Positions 45,995 to 54,018 of a stretch of DNA of 64,000 bases are shown in pieces. The notes under the pieces were generated by a model, which saw only the letters and a list, made by a program, of their open reading frames with translations, made no database searches and was not told the DNA's origin. Position 1 is the first letter of the stretch; the number at the start of each line of letters is the position of its first letter. The translations under genes and the position numbers were made by a program. Source of the DNA: Oceanobacillus_B kapialis. GTDB taxonomy: Bacteria > Bacillota > Bacilli > Bacillales > Amphibacillaceae. The DNA lies in the NCBI RefSeq assembly GCF_042685265.1, contig NZ_JBHUMX010000035.1; one strand, written 5' to 3'.

Positions 45995-46024
45995 AACCTA
46001 CGTAAAAAATACGTAGGTTTTTTT
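45995..46024 (+). terminator. dpp-ykf operon terminator
   Basis: AACCTACGTA/TACGTAGGTT, a perfect 10-bp stem followed by Ts. Confidence 0.92.
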
Positions 46025-46124
46025 CATTCTTCTGTTCTATTGTTTTCTCCATTTGTATATACGTTTTAATAGGGGATTGCTAGATTTGCTAATCAAACCT
46101 ACATTTACAGGATGGGGGATCGGA

Positions 46125-47309
46125 ATGAAAAAAAGGCCTTTTAAAACTGGAAAACCAACTAAATTAACAAAGAAAACGGTACAGGAACGAATTAATGCAA
46201 AAATGAAACCACCTACTGTACTTGAAGCTCCTAAGCATAAAACAGTTCAACCGCTTTCCTTATTAAAAAAACATAAAAAAAATTATTATTTAGGAAACTC
46301 CCCAAAAAAGTGGCCATTGCCGACAGCTATTATTCTTGTCAGTCTCCTTAGTATTATTTTGTTTATTCCTACTCTTATTGTTTTAACATTTGGAAATGGA
46401 GCAGAGAAGGAAGCAACAAGTCAGGAAAAAGAACCCGAAAAATCAGTGGAATTAGAATCGTCGCCTTTTTCGGTAGCGGTTATGCGTTCGAATTTGGAAA
46501 AGGTGGAGAGTGTTCCATTAGAAACATATGTTGCGGGAGTAGTTGCCTCAGAAATGCCAGCGAACTTTGAAATGGAAGCATTAAAAGCGCAGGCACTTGC
46601 TGCCAGAACTTATATCGTAAACTATAAGCTGCATGGCGATATTACCGAAGAAGCTGATGTAACAGATACGGTCCAGCACCAGGTATATAAGGGTGAGACG
46701 GAACTAAAGGAGATTTTTGGCGATGAATACAAGGAAAAGATGAATAAAATTAAAGAAGCGGTAAATGCCACAAAAGGAGAGGTACTTACCTATAAAAAAG
46801 AGCCGATTACACCAGCATTCTTTTCCACAAGTAATGGCTATACAGAGAACTCAGAAGATTATTGGAAGGAAGAGCTGCCATATTTGCGTAGTGTGAAAAG
46901 TCATTGGGATGAGGGGACACCAAAGTTTCTCGATCAGGAAACTTATTCCATTGAGCAAGTAGGGCAGGCGCTTTCCACAAACCTACCAGCTGATAAGGCT
47001 TTGGCAATCGAAATTTCCAGAACAGACGGAAAGCGCGTTGCAGAGCTTACCATTAATGGGGAAGCCTTCACGGGAAGAGAAGTGAGAGAAAAACTAAAAT
47101 TACGATCAAGTGATTTCACCATTGAGCAAAAGGACGATCACCTTGTCTTTACAACCAAAGGCTATGGCCACGGAATCGGTATGAGTCAGTACGGCGCTAA
47201 CGGAATGGCGAAGGAAGGGAAAACATATAAAGATATTGTAAACCACTATTATAAAGGTGTTGAGATTAGTACTGTAACTGACACAGCACCAGCCCTCGTT
47301 GCAAAATAG
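46125..47309 (+). CDS. spoIID: Stage II sporulation protein D
   Basis: 394 residues from ATG 46125 (GGGGGAT upstream); the open frame upstream is unlike SpoIID. A basic cytoplasmic N-terminus, one membrane helix (~70-95), then the lytic transglycosylase domain. The catalytic Glu is in ASEMPANFEMEALKAQALAA; TSNGYTENSEDYW and YGHGIGMSQYGANGMA are conserved. SpoIID works with SpoIIP and SpoIIM to thin septal peptidoglycan and drive engulfment. Confidence 0.95.
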   Translation: MKKRPFKTGKPTKLTKKTVQERINAKMKPPTVLEAPKHKTVQPLSLLKKHKKNYYLGNSPKKWPLPTAIILVSLLSIILFIPTLIVLTFGNGAEKEATSQEKEPEKSVELESSPFSVAVMRSNLEKVESVPLETYVAGVVASEMPANFEMEALKAQALAARTYIVNYKLHGDITEEADVTDTVQHQVYKGETELKEIFGDEYKEKMNKIKEAVNATKGEVLTYKKEPITPAFFSTSNGYTENSEDYWKEELPYLRSVKSHWDEGTPKFLDQETYSIEQVGQALSTNLPADKALAIEISRTDGKRVAELTINGEAFTGREVREKLKLRSSDFTIEQKDDHLVFTTKGYGHGIGMSQYGANGMAKEGKTYKDIVNHYYKGVEISTVTDTAPALVAK

Positions 47310-47324
47310 CACGAGGGCTTTTTT
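47292..47324 (+). terminator. spoIID terminator
   Basis: GCCCTCGT pairs with ACGAGGGC, followed by T6. It overlaps the spoIID 3' end and directly precedes the repeat array. Confidence 0.9.
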
Positions 47325-47391
47325 CTTTTGCGGGTGAACGGGGGGCGGGTTGGGGAAGCTTTAATGGTGGAAGTTTTAATTGAATATGAGA

Positions 47392-48378
47392 GCAGTGCGA
47401 TCAACCAAAGTAGCAGTGCAATCGACCAAAGGTGCTGTTCAATCAACCAGAGGAGCAGCGCAATCGACCAAAGGAGCAGTGCAATCGACCAAAGGTGCTG
47501 TTCAATCAACCAGAGGAGCAGCGCAATCGACCAAAGGTGCTGTTCAATCAACCAAGAGGGCAGCGCAATCAACCAAAGGAGCAGTGCAATCGACCAGTGG
47601 AGCAGTGCAATCGACCAGTGGAGCAGTGCAATCGACCAGTGGAGTAGTGCAATCAACCAAGAGAGCAGCGCAATCGACCAGTGGAGCAGTGCAATCAACC
47701 ATTGGTGCTGGTCAATCAATCAAGAGGGCAGCGCAATCGACCAAAGGTGCTGTTCAATCAACCAGTGGAGCAGTGCAATCGACCAAGAGGGCAGCGCAAT
47801 CAACCAAAGGGGCAGCGCAATCGACCAAAGGTGCTGTTCAATCAACCAAAGGAGCAGTGCAATCGACCAAGAGGGCAGTGCAATCGACCAAAGGTGCTGT
47901 TCAATCAACCAATAGTGCAGCGCCATCAACCAAAGGAGCTGTTCAATCAACCAGTGGAGCAGTGCAATCGACCAAGAGGGCAGCGCAATCGACCAAAGGT
48001 GCTGTTCAATCAACCAGTGGAGCAGTGCAATCGACCAAGAGGGCAGCGCAATCAACCAAAGGGGCAGCGCAATCGACCAAAGGTGCTGTTCAATCAACCA
48101 AAGGAGCAGTGCAATCGACCAAAGGTGCTGTTCAATCAACCAGTGGAGCTGTTCAATCAACCAGAGGAGCAGCGCAATCGACCATTGGTGCAGCGCCATC
48201 AACCAAAGGAGCTGTTCAATCAACCAAGAGGGCAGCACCATCAACCAAAGGAGCTGTTCAATCAACCAAGAGGGCAGCACCATCAACCAAAGGAGCAGCG
48301 CAATCAACCAAGAGAGCAGCGTAATCAACCAAGAGGACAGCGCCATCAACCACGACAGCAACCCAATCAACCAAAACT
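47392..48378 (+). repeat. 21-bp tandem repeat array 1 (about 47 units)
   Basis: Consensus unit GCWGYKCAATCRACCAAAGG plus one variable base. The core CAATCRACC is nearly invariant, the rest varies in a few forms (AAAGGT, AGTGGA, AAGAGG). Because 21 is a multiple of three and the unit lacks stops, long frames arise in most phases on both strands. One unit contains TAA in the QST-reading frame, and the array continues past it. I regard it as non-coding. Confidence 0.9.
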
Positions 48379-48510
48379 CCGCCATCCACACCTGGCAACC
48401 TCTTACTATCCCCACTCTTAAAAATAAAATGCATGTTTTCTAAAAATTTTTTCGTATTGATGTATAGATCTCCCTTTTTCTGATCAGAATGGTTGTTGAG
48501 GTGATGATCA

Positions 48511-49392
48511 ATGAATGAAGAAAACAAAGCTTCAAAAAACAAATGGAGCCGCATTTTCAAGAAGAAATGGTTTTTTCCAGCAGTCTATTTGACAGTTGCT
48601 GCCTTGCTTTTAACTGTGGTGGTTTGGTATCAGAATATGGATAACCAGATTCCTGATGCGCAAGAAGATCAGGAAAATTATGTTCCAACACCAAATGACG
48701 AAGAAGCAGAACCGGTTTTAGAACAGCAAGAAGTTATTCAAATGCCATTAACGGATCAAGAACAAGCAGAAATCGTAACTAAATTCTATGATTACAACGC
48801 AGAAGAAAAAGATCAAGAAAATGCTTTGGTTCTATACAATAACCGTTATTACCAAAGCACAGGTGTAGATATTGCAACTGCAGAGGGAGAAGCTTTCGAG
48901 GTTGTTGCTGCACTAACAGGAACGATTGATGAAGTCAAAGAGGATCCGCTTTTAGGTAATGTTGTTGTGTTATCACATGAAAATGATGTGAAGACATACT
49001 ATGCAAGCCTTGAAGAAGTAAGTGTAAAAGCAGGGGCAGAAGTGAAACAAGGCGAAAAACTAGGAACTGCAGGAAAGAACTTGTTTGGTCAGGATAGTGG
49101 AACGCATGTCTATTTCGAACTTAGAAAAGGAGAAAAGCATGTAAATCCTGAGGAGTTTTTTAACCAACCAGTAAGCAGCTTAGAGAGTGTACAAGAAGAA
49201 GCAGTAGATAACAAAGAAGCTGATGAAACATCGGAACCAGTAGAAGAAGATGCTGTTGAAAATGATGCTGCTGAGGAAAATGGTGACGAGGAAGAAGCAC
49301 CAGAAGAAGAGGATGCACCTTCTGATGAAGAGGAAGATGATGCCTCTAACGAAGAAAACAATGATGCAACTGACGAATCAGCAAGCGCATAA
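48511..49392 (+). CDS. spoIIQ: Stage II sporulation protein Q
   Basis: 293 residues. Short cytoplasmic N-terminus, membrane helix (~22-40), then a degenerate LytM/M23 domain: the usual metal-binding His residues are replaced (STGVDIA, YYASL) while HVYFELR remains, as expected of SpoIIQ. It binds SpoIIIAH across the intermembrane space in the engulfed forespore. A long Glu/Asp-rich tail extends beyond the domain. Start ATG 48511 follows GAGGTGATG. Confidence 0.94.
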   Translation: MNEENKASKNKWSRIFKKKWFFPAVYLTVAALLLTVVVWYQNMDNQIPDAQEDQENYVPTPNDEEAEPVLEQQEVIQMPLTDQEQAEIVTKFYDYNAEEKDQENALVLYNNRYYQSTGVDIATAEGEAFEVVAALTGTIDEVKEDPLLGNVVVLSHENDVKTYYASLEEVSVKAGAEVKQGEKLGTAGKNLFGQDSGTHVYFELRKGEKHVNPEEFFNQPVSSLESVQEEAVDNKEADETSEPVEEDAVENDAAEENGDEEEAPEEEDAPSDEEEDDASNEENNDATDESASA

Positions 49393-49404
49393 TGTATGAT
49401 ATTC

Positions 49405-49445
49405 AAAAGATCCTAAGACTTTCAGTAGTCTGGGATCTTTTTTTT
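49405..49445 (+). terminator. spoIIQ terminator
   Basis: AAAAGATCC..AGACT pairs with AGTCT..GGATCTTTT with a long T run. Confidence 0.9.
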
Positions 49446-49514
49446 GATAGCTAAATCTAACAAATGCTGCAAGTAGGCCATTATGCTCCTTAATCTTTAT
49501 CTTTTCGCAAAATT

Positions 49515-49521
49515 TGTCGAA
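49515..49521 (+). promoter_or_regulatory. Candidate Spo0A box upstream of the receptor gene
   Basis: TGTCGAA matches the 0A-box consensus exactly, 139 bp before the receptor start. An AT-rich TATTAT (49553-49558) downstream could be a -10 element. A 7-mer is expected several times by chance in 64 kb, so support is weak. Confidence 0.3.
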
Positions 49522-49653
49522 CGATAGCTCATTTATAAGCAAGGAAATGTGTTATTATAAAAAATAATAAAATATTTTGTAGACAATTAGCGAAAAAGTA
49601 GTGATCTTCTTCTAGATAAACGGTAAATGATAATAGAAAGGAGATTCCCTTCG

Positions 49654-50661
49654 ATGGTGATGCCTTCAATTTTTGTCTCAGATAAAGAAAATCTATCACT
49701 AAGAGAATTAATGGAATTACTTTACATGGAGCATCCTGAAGAAACGGTGCAAGAGTTAACAAGAAAGTATTGCCTGCAATCTAACTCCAATGACATCCTC
49801 AAGAAGGGGATGGAGTTCCTCTATATAAATGGGTACTATGACGATTTAGAGATTCTCATTAAGCGAAACAACAAGTCGAACATACCTTCAAACCACATGT
49901 GGGCAGCTGTCTATCAGAACATATTGGATCGAAGACTAAAAAAGTGCACGCCACTTGAGTCGCTTCAAAGAATTAATAAAATTGAAACAAAGGATCCGGA
50001 ATTAAAGTGTCTCGTGGAATTTTTCAAAGTTACAACGTATTATGAGTTAAATCAATTTAGTCAGTTAGGGAACTTTCTTGCTATCCAACAGGAGTTATTT
50101 TTAGCAATAGAAGATAAGCTATTGCTATCCTTTTTCAAAATACGACTTAATCAGATTCTACTTACCTACCACCTTACGAGAAATGAGCTTATTATGGCTC
50201 GTAAATATGCCTTCAGGATTTTAAATCAAACGAAAAACCCACGAACTATAGCGAGCATGCATATAAAATTAGGTTTATCGTACACCTTTGATACGTACTT
50301 TCAGGGAATGTATCATCTTAACGAGGCGCTCAGGGTTGCGAAAAAGAATAAACTGGAAAACGTAGAAAAGCTTGTAAAACAGCGAAATATTCCTTTTCTT
50401 TCTGCTCATTTTAACAAAGTTGATAATATATCTACTCCTGATCCAAGTGAACAAGCTCACATTGAAATTGCTAAAGGAAACAATCAGCGGGCGATTGAGC
50501 TTTTAACAAAACTACCTTTAGAAAGCCCCTTTCAGCTCTATTATCTTGGTAAAGCTAAGCAGGATAAAAACCTTCTTCTTCAATCCTATAACTCCTTTAT
50601 TGAAAGACGGAGTGATTACTTCTTCAGTAGATTACCACTTATGTTACTGAAAAATCTGTAA
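49654..50661 (+). CDS. AimR-like peptide receptor lacking the DNA-binding domain
   Basis: 335 residues from ATG 49654, behind AAAGGAG; an in-frame ATG at 49627 has no ribosome-binding site. Helical TPR protein. By recall it resembles phage arbitrium receptors: MEHPEETVQELTRKYCL, FFKIRLNQILLTYHL and MHIKLGLSYTFDTYFQGMYH correspond in order and spacing to AimR segments. AimR has ~45-50 residues ahead of the first of these, forming a HTH; here only ~20 exist and all frames just upstream are closed. So it could act by protein contact (as Rap does) instead of DNA binding. The adjacent peptide gene supports a receptor role. No phage genes lie nearby. Confidence 0.75.
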   Translation: MVMPSIFVSDKENLSLRELMELLYMEHPEETVQELTRKYCLQSNSNDILKKGMEFLYINGYYDDLEILIKRNNKSNIPSNHMWAAVYQNILDRRLKKCTPLESLQRINKIETKDPELKCLVEFFKVTTYYELNQFSQLGNFLAIQQELFLAIEDKLLLSFFKIRLNQILLTYHLTRNELIMARKYAFRILNQTKNPRTIASMHIKLGLSYTFDTYFQGMYHLNEALRVAKKNKLENVEKLVKQRNIPFLSAHFNKVDNISTPDPSEQAHIEIAKGNNQRAIELLTKLPLESPFQLYYLGKAKQDKNLLLQSYNSFIERRSDYFFSRLPLMLLKNL

Positions 50662-50748
50662 GCCAAACGAGGGGAATAGAAACCCCTCACTACCTACCAC
50701 TACTACCCTCATTTCAGTCATCACAAGAGCATGAAAATTTGTTTGAAC

Positions 50749-51017
50749 AGGTTCAGCTTTTTCTTTTACTGCTTAAAAATCCTTGAGGAGGCAATAAAAT
50801 GAAAAAGTTTACTTCTTTTTTAGTGAAGGCCGTTTTATTAATGATTTTCTTGGTTCCTGGTACTCTATCTAATAATAATCTGTTATCGTTTGATCCTGGC
50901 CTTGGGGATATGGATTTCTATGACCCTGGGTTAGGTGACATGGATTAACATCAGCTTAGAATAGAGAAAGAGAGAATCGTATAAGAAGATTAACTGGCTA
51001 AAAGAAAAGCTGAACCT
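50749..51017. repeat. Inverted repeat bracketing the peptide gene
   Basis: AGGTTCAGCTTTTTCTTTTA (50749-50768) and TAAAAGAAAAGCTGAACCT (50999-51017) are perfect complements except for one extra T. The peptide gene lies wholly between the arms. They could form an mRNA stem, a regulator-binding pair or relict mobile-element ends. Confidence 0.7.
50799..50948 (+). CDS. Precursor of a putative signalling peptide, two DPGLGDMD copies
   Basis: 49 codons, ATG 50799 after GAGGAGG. Basic start (Lys2, Lys3, Lys10), hydrophobic core (VLLMIFLVPGTLS), then an acidic tail with two 10-residue repeats, SFDPGLGDMD and FYDPGLGDMD (50886-50915 and 50916-50945), ending in the stop codon. The repeats use different synonymous codons at 5 of 8 DPGLGDMD positions. 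The layout (receptor, then a short exported precursor with C-terminal pheromone) is that of RRNPPA quorum-sensing pairs such as aimR-aimP, Rap-Phr and NprR-NprX. Not a known pheromone sequence to me. Confidence 0.75.
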   Translation: MKKFTSFLVKAVLLMIFLVPGTLSNNNLLSFDPGLGDMDFYDPGLGDMD

Positions 51018-51443
51018 TATTTTATAAACTTAGATCCCCTCCACCTAAAACATTTGACCTACTACTCTTCAAGCAGATTGACAATGAGCTTGCATAATTT
51101 TTTCTAATGGTTTGAACATATGCCTTGTCCATATTTACAAAGATACGATTTTAATCATAAACTGCTCATCTCAATAATAAAATGTTACAAACCAAGCATT
51201 CTGTAATGTCTGAGGTGAGAGCTTGTGTGGCTTTACTTAACTTACGCGAATGATCCTCGTTTTTTATAGATAAATAACAGAATATTAAATTAATATTGAA
51301 AGAAAGGGGGAACCATTCCTTTCGCTTCAATATACATAATGATAACCGACAACAAAATATTGGTCCTAGATGTGAGCCACAGAACATGAACACCTTGTCT
51401 CAATAGACACCTCGGAACTAACCAACATAGGGAGGCGAACGGT
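50949..51443 (+). other. Gene-free region before spoIIID
   Basis: About 495 bp without a convincing gene. It holds the right arm of the inverted repeat (50999-51017) and a TTGACA (51079-51084) with TCTAAT 19 bp later, a poor promoter match. I searched for a sigma-E promoter for spoIIID and found none I would defend. Confidence 0.5.
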
Positions 51444-51728
51444 GTGCACGATTACATCAAAGAAAGAACGATCAGAATTGGAAATTACGTTTTGGAGACA
51501 AAAAAGACAGTCCGCGTGATTGCAAAGGAATTTGGTGTTTCCAAAAGCACTGTCCATAAAGATTTGACAGAGAGATTGCCGCAAATTAACCCGGAACTTG
51601 CATTAAAGGTAAAGGAGATACTGGAATATCATAAGGCGATCAGACACTTGCGTGGAGGAGAAGCAACACGGAAAAAGTATAAAATTGAACCACCAGTTAA
51701 AGAGTCAGAGCCTAAACCGGTAGGATAA
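51444..51728 (+). CDS. spoIIID: Sporulation transcription factor SpoIIID
   Basis: 94 residues with GTG start at 51444, behind AGGGAGG, as in B. subtilis. Mother-cell DNA-binding protein that modulates the sigma-E regulon and sigK. HTH in KTVRVIAKEFGVSKSTVHKDLTERL and the C-terminal basic region IRHLRGGEATRKKY. The very high similarity of the N-terminal HDYIKERTIRIGNYVLETKKT fixes the identity. Confidence 0.97.
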   Translation: MHDYIKERTIRIGNYVLETKKTVRVIAKEFGVSKSTVHKDLTERLPQINPELALKVKEILEYHKAIRHLRGGEATRKKYKIEPPVKESEPKPVG

Positions 51729-51750
51729 AGGGCATTTTGGGCAGATAGGT

Positions 51751-51795
51751 AGGAGAAAATAAACCTAAAAGCAGGTTGGTTTTCTCCTTATTTTA
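51751..51795 (+). terminator. spoIIID terminator
   Basis: AGGAGAAAA..AACC pairs with GGTT..TTTTCTCCT, and a T-rich tail follows. Confidence 0.85.
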
Positions 51796-52011
51796 TGTTA
51801 TTAATACGCTTCTCGTTTCGCTTAAACATATTGATCTGTGGCTTTCTTCTTAAAGCCCCCTTACTAATAGAACATATTCCCTATAAAAATCGCTTAAATA
51901 ACCCATTTTTTTCTAATAAGATGCAGTTAATTGTTGAACTTTGTGGTAAAATATAATATTAGTAGGAATATGTAAAAATTGAAGTAATTTAAAGTAGGAG
52001 GATCTTGATTC

Positions 52012-53013
52012 ATGTTTTCTAGGGATATTGGAATTGACCTTGGAACTGCCAATGTTTTAATTCACGTAAAAGGAAAAGGTATCGTTTTAGATGAGCCCTC
52101 TGTGGTTGCAATGGACCGCTATACTGGAAAAGTTCTCGAAGTTGGCGAGGAAGCAAGACGCATGGTTGGACGTACACCAGGAAACATTGAAGCCATCCGT
52201 CCGTTAAAAGATGGAGTAATAGCAGACTTTGATGTAACAGAAGCAATGTTAAAGCATTTCATAAATAAAATTAGTGTAAAAGGATTTCTTTCAAAGCCAA
52301 GAATGCTTATTTGCTGCCCTACCAATATTACAAAGGTAGAACAAAAAGCTATTAAAGAAGCAGCTGAAAAATCAGGTGGTAAAAAGGTTTATCTAGAAGA
52401 AGAACCAAAAGTAGCAGCAATTGGTGCTGGAATGGATATTTTCCAGCCAAGTGGTAATATGGTCGTTGATATCGGTGGTGGTACGACAGATGTAGCCGTG
52501 TTGTCAATGGGAGATATCGTGACTTCTGAATCCATTAAAATGGCTGGAGATAAATTTGATGTTGAGATTCTTCAATACATTAAGAAGCAATACAAGCTAC
52601 TTATCGGAGAACGTACCGCAGAAGAAATCAAGATCAATGTAGCAACCGTATTTAAAGGGTCCCGCAATGAAGAAATGGAAATCCGTGGTCGTGATATGGT
52701 AAGTGGTTTGCCAAGAACTATTACCGTGTATTCTGCTGAAATCGAAGAAGCACTACGCGAATCTGTATTTCTTATTGTGCAAGCTGCCAAATCGGTGTTA
52801 GAAAAAACGCCTCCTGAGCTATCAGCCGATATTATTGATAGAGGTGTTATTTTAACAGGTGGTGGTGCTATGATTCATGGTATCGACCAGTTGCTTGCAG
52901 AAGAGTTAAAAGTACCGGTTTTAGTAGCAGACGAGCCAATGCACTGTGTGGCAAAAGGCACTGGAATCATGTTGGAGAATATTGATAAAATCGAACGAAG
53001 AAAAGTCGTTTAA
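52012..53013 (+). CDS. mbl: Rod shape-determining protein Mbl
   Basis: 333 residues, MreB-like actin homolog that organises lateral wall synthesis. Phosphate loops DIGIDLGTANVLIHVKGKG and MVVDIGGGTTDVAVLSMG; C-terminal ILTGGGAMIHGIDQLLAEEL. Placement after spoIIID identifies it as Mbl rather than MreB or MreBH. Start ATG 52012 follows AGTAGGAGG. A TATAAT at 51952-51957 may belong to its promoter. Confidence 0.97.
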   Translation: MFSRDIGIDLGTANVLIHVKGKGIVLDEPSVVAMDRYTGKVLEVGEEARRMVGRTPGNIEAIRPLKDGVIADFDVTEAMLKHFINKISVKGFLSKPRMLICCPTNITKVEQKAIKEAAEKSGGKKVYLEEEPKVAAIGAGMDIFQPSGNMVVDIGGGTTDVAVLSMGDIVTSESIKMAGDKFDVEILQYIKKQYKLLIGERTAEEIKINVATVFKGSRNEEMEIRGRDMVSGLPRTITVYSAEIEEALRESVFLIVQAAKSVLEKTPPELSADIIDRGVILTGGGAMIHGIDQLLAEELKVPVLVADEPMHCVAKGTGIMLENIDKIERRKVV

Positions 53014-53041
53014 TTTTAGAATAGCGGTAAGCCCCGTGAAT

Positions 53042-53116
53042 CAACTGCCAGTTAGGGTCCAATTCGTTCAAGAGCGAGGAAGGGAAACCTAATCAAATGA
53101 AGTTTCACTTTATCAA
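53042..53116 (-). repeat. Dispersed repeat family 2, inverted copy
   Basis: Its reverse complement reads GATAAAGTGAAACTTCATTT, then CCCTTCCTCGC and AACTGGCAGTT, matching the order of blocks at 57329-57433. It lies between mbl and flhO. Confidence 0.65.
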
Positions 53117-53195
53117 GCAAATTACCGATAAAGAAGTATACCCGATTATGTAAAAAACAAAACCCATTATGATAAAAATAAAGGAGGGGAGCCGT

Positions 53196-53999
53196 TTGTT
53201 AAGAGGTTTTTATACTGCAGCGAGCGGAATGATTGCCCAACAGCGTACACAGGAAGCTTTATCTAACAATATTGCAAATGCGAACACACCTGGGTATAAA
53301 GCTGACCAGACATCTTTAAAGGCTTTTCCGGAAATGCTGATGCAGCAAATGGGCGGAAAAACAATTCCGACCTCCAATTCTTTAAACTTGCCAATTCAAA
53401 ACCCGATCGGTTCCTTGAATACTGGAGTATATGTGCAAGAAGCAGCGCCTAATTTCATGCAGGGTGACCTACGAGAGACTTCTATTCCGACAGATATGGC
53501 GCTTGTAAACGGCACATTACCTGACGAGGCTGGTGCGCTATTGTTTTCCGTTCAAAATGAAGAGGGAGATGTCCGTTATACGAGAAATGGAAATTTCACA
53601 GTAGATGGGCAAGGCTATCTTGTAACCAATCAGGGTTATTATGTACTGGATGAAGCAGGTAATCCAATTCAAACGGATGGAATGGAATTTTCCGTTTCAG
53701 AGGACGGCATCGTTCAAACAAATGCTGGGAATTATGGGCTAGGCATTGCTTATACAGCTGATGCCAATGGAATGGAGAAAGAAGGCAATGGCCTGTTTAA
53801 TGGGGAAGCGGGAGCTGTTCCGGCTGGTGCAACCTATAACGTTCAGCAAGGTTTTCTGGAACGGTCCAATGTCGATTCACTTCAGTCCATGACACGTATG
53901 ATGGAATCTTACCGACTGTTTGAGACAAATCAACGTGTATTAAAGGCTTATGATGAGAGCCTCGGTAAGGCAGTCAGTGAGATAGGAAGGCTAGCATAG
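53196..53999 (+). CDS. flhO: Flagellar hook-basal body protein FlhO
   Basis: 267 residues; TTG start at 53196 after AAAGGAGGGGAG, giving MLRGFYTAASGM. Flagellar rod/hook family (FlgF/FlgG-like): N-terminal LSNNIANANTPGYKADQ and C-terminal GFLERSNVDSLQSMTRMMESYRLFETNQRVLKAYDE heptads that build the axial helix. Pairs with FlhP; B. subtilis has the same mbl-flhO-flhP order. Confidence 0.95.
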   Translation: MLRGFYTAASGMIAQQRTQEALSNNIANANTPGYKADQTSLKAFPEMLMQQMGGKTIPTSNSLNLPIQNPIGSLNTGVYVQEAAPNFMQGDLRETSIPTDMALVNGTLPDEAGALLFSVQNEEGDVRYTRNGNFTVDGQGYLVTNQGYYVLDEAGNPIQTDGMEFSVSEDGIVQTNAGNYGLGIAYTADANGMEKEGNGLFNGEAGAVPAGATYNVQQGFLERSNVDSLQSMTRMMESYRLFETNQRVLKAYDESLGKAVSEIGRLA

Positions 54000-54018
54000 G
54001 CAGAACAAGGAGGAACAT

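Noticed and set aside
47392..48378. CRISPR array
   Set aside because: Units are contiguous 21-mers with a degenerate core, no unique 30-40-bp spacers, no palindromic repeat and no cas genes nearby.
47328..48421. Long reading frames rich in QSTKGAV, NRPKEQC, IDQRSSA or, on the other strand, LLHWSIAL
   Set aside because: They come from a stop-free 21-bp repeat read in different phases. The QST frame contains a TAA while the array goes on, there is no good ribosome-binding site, and array 2 changes frame internally. Translation is not excluded but not supported.
49654..50948. Phage arbitrium lysogeny module in a prophage
   Set aside because: No integrase, repressor, structural or lysis genes and no attachment-site repeats in the surroundings; neighbours are conserved chromosomal sporulation genes, and the receptor lacks the DNA-binding domain.
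51150..51440. Sigma-E promoter of spoIIID
   Set aside because: ATATT-like and CATA-like pieces exist but none pair with correct spacing, so no site is claimed.
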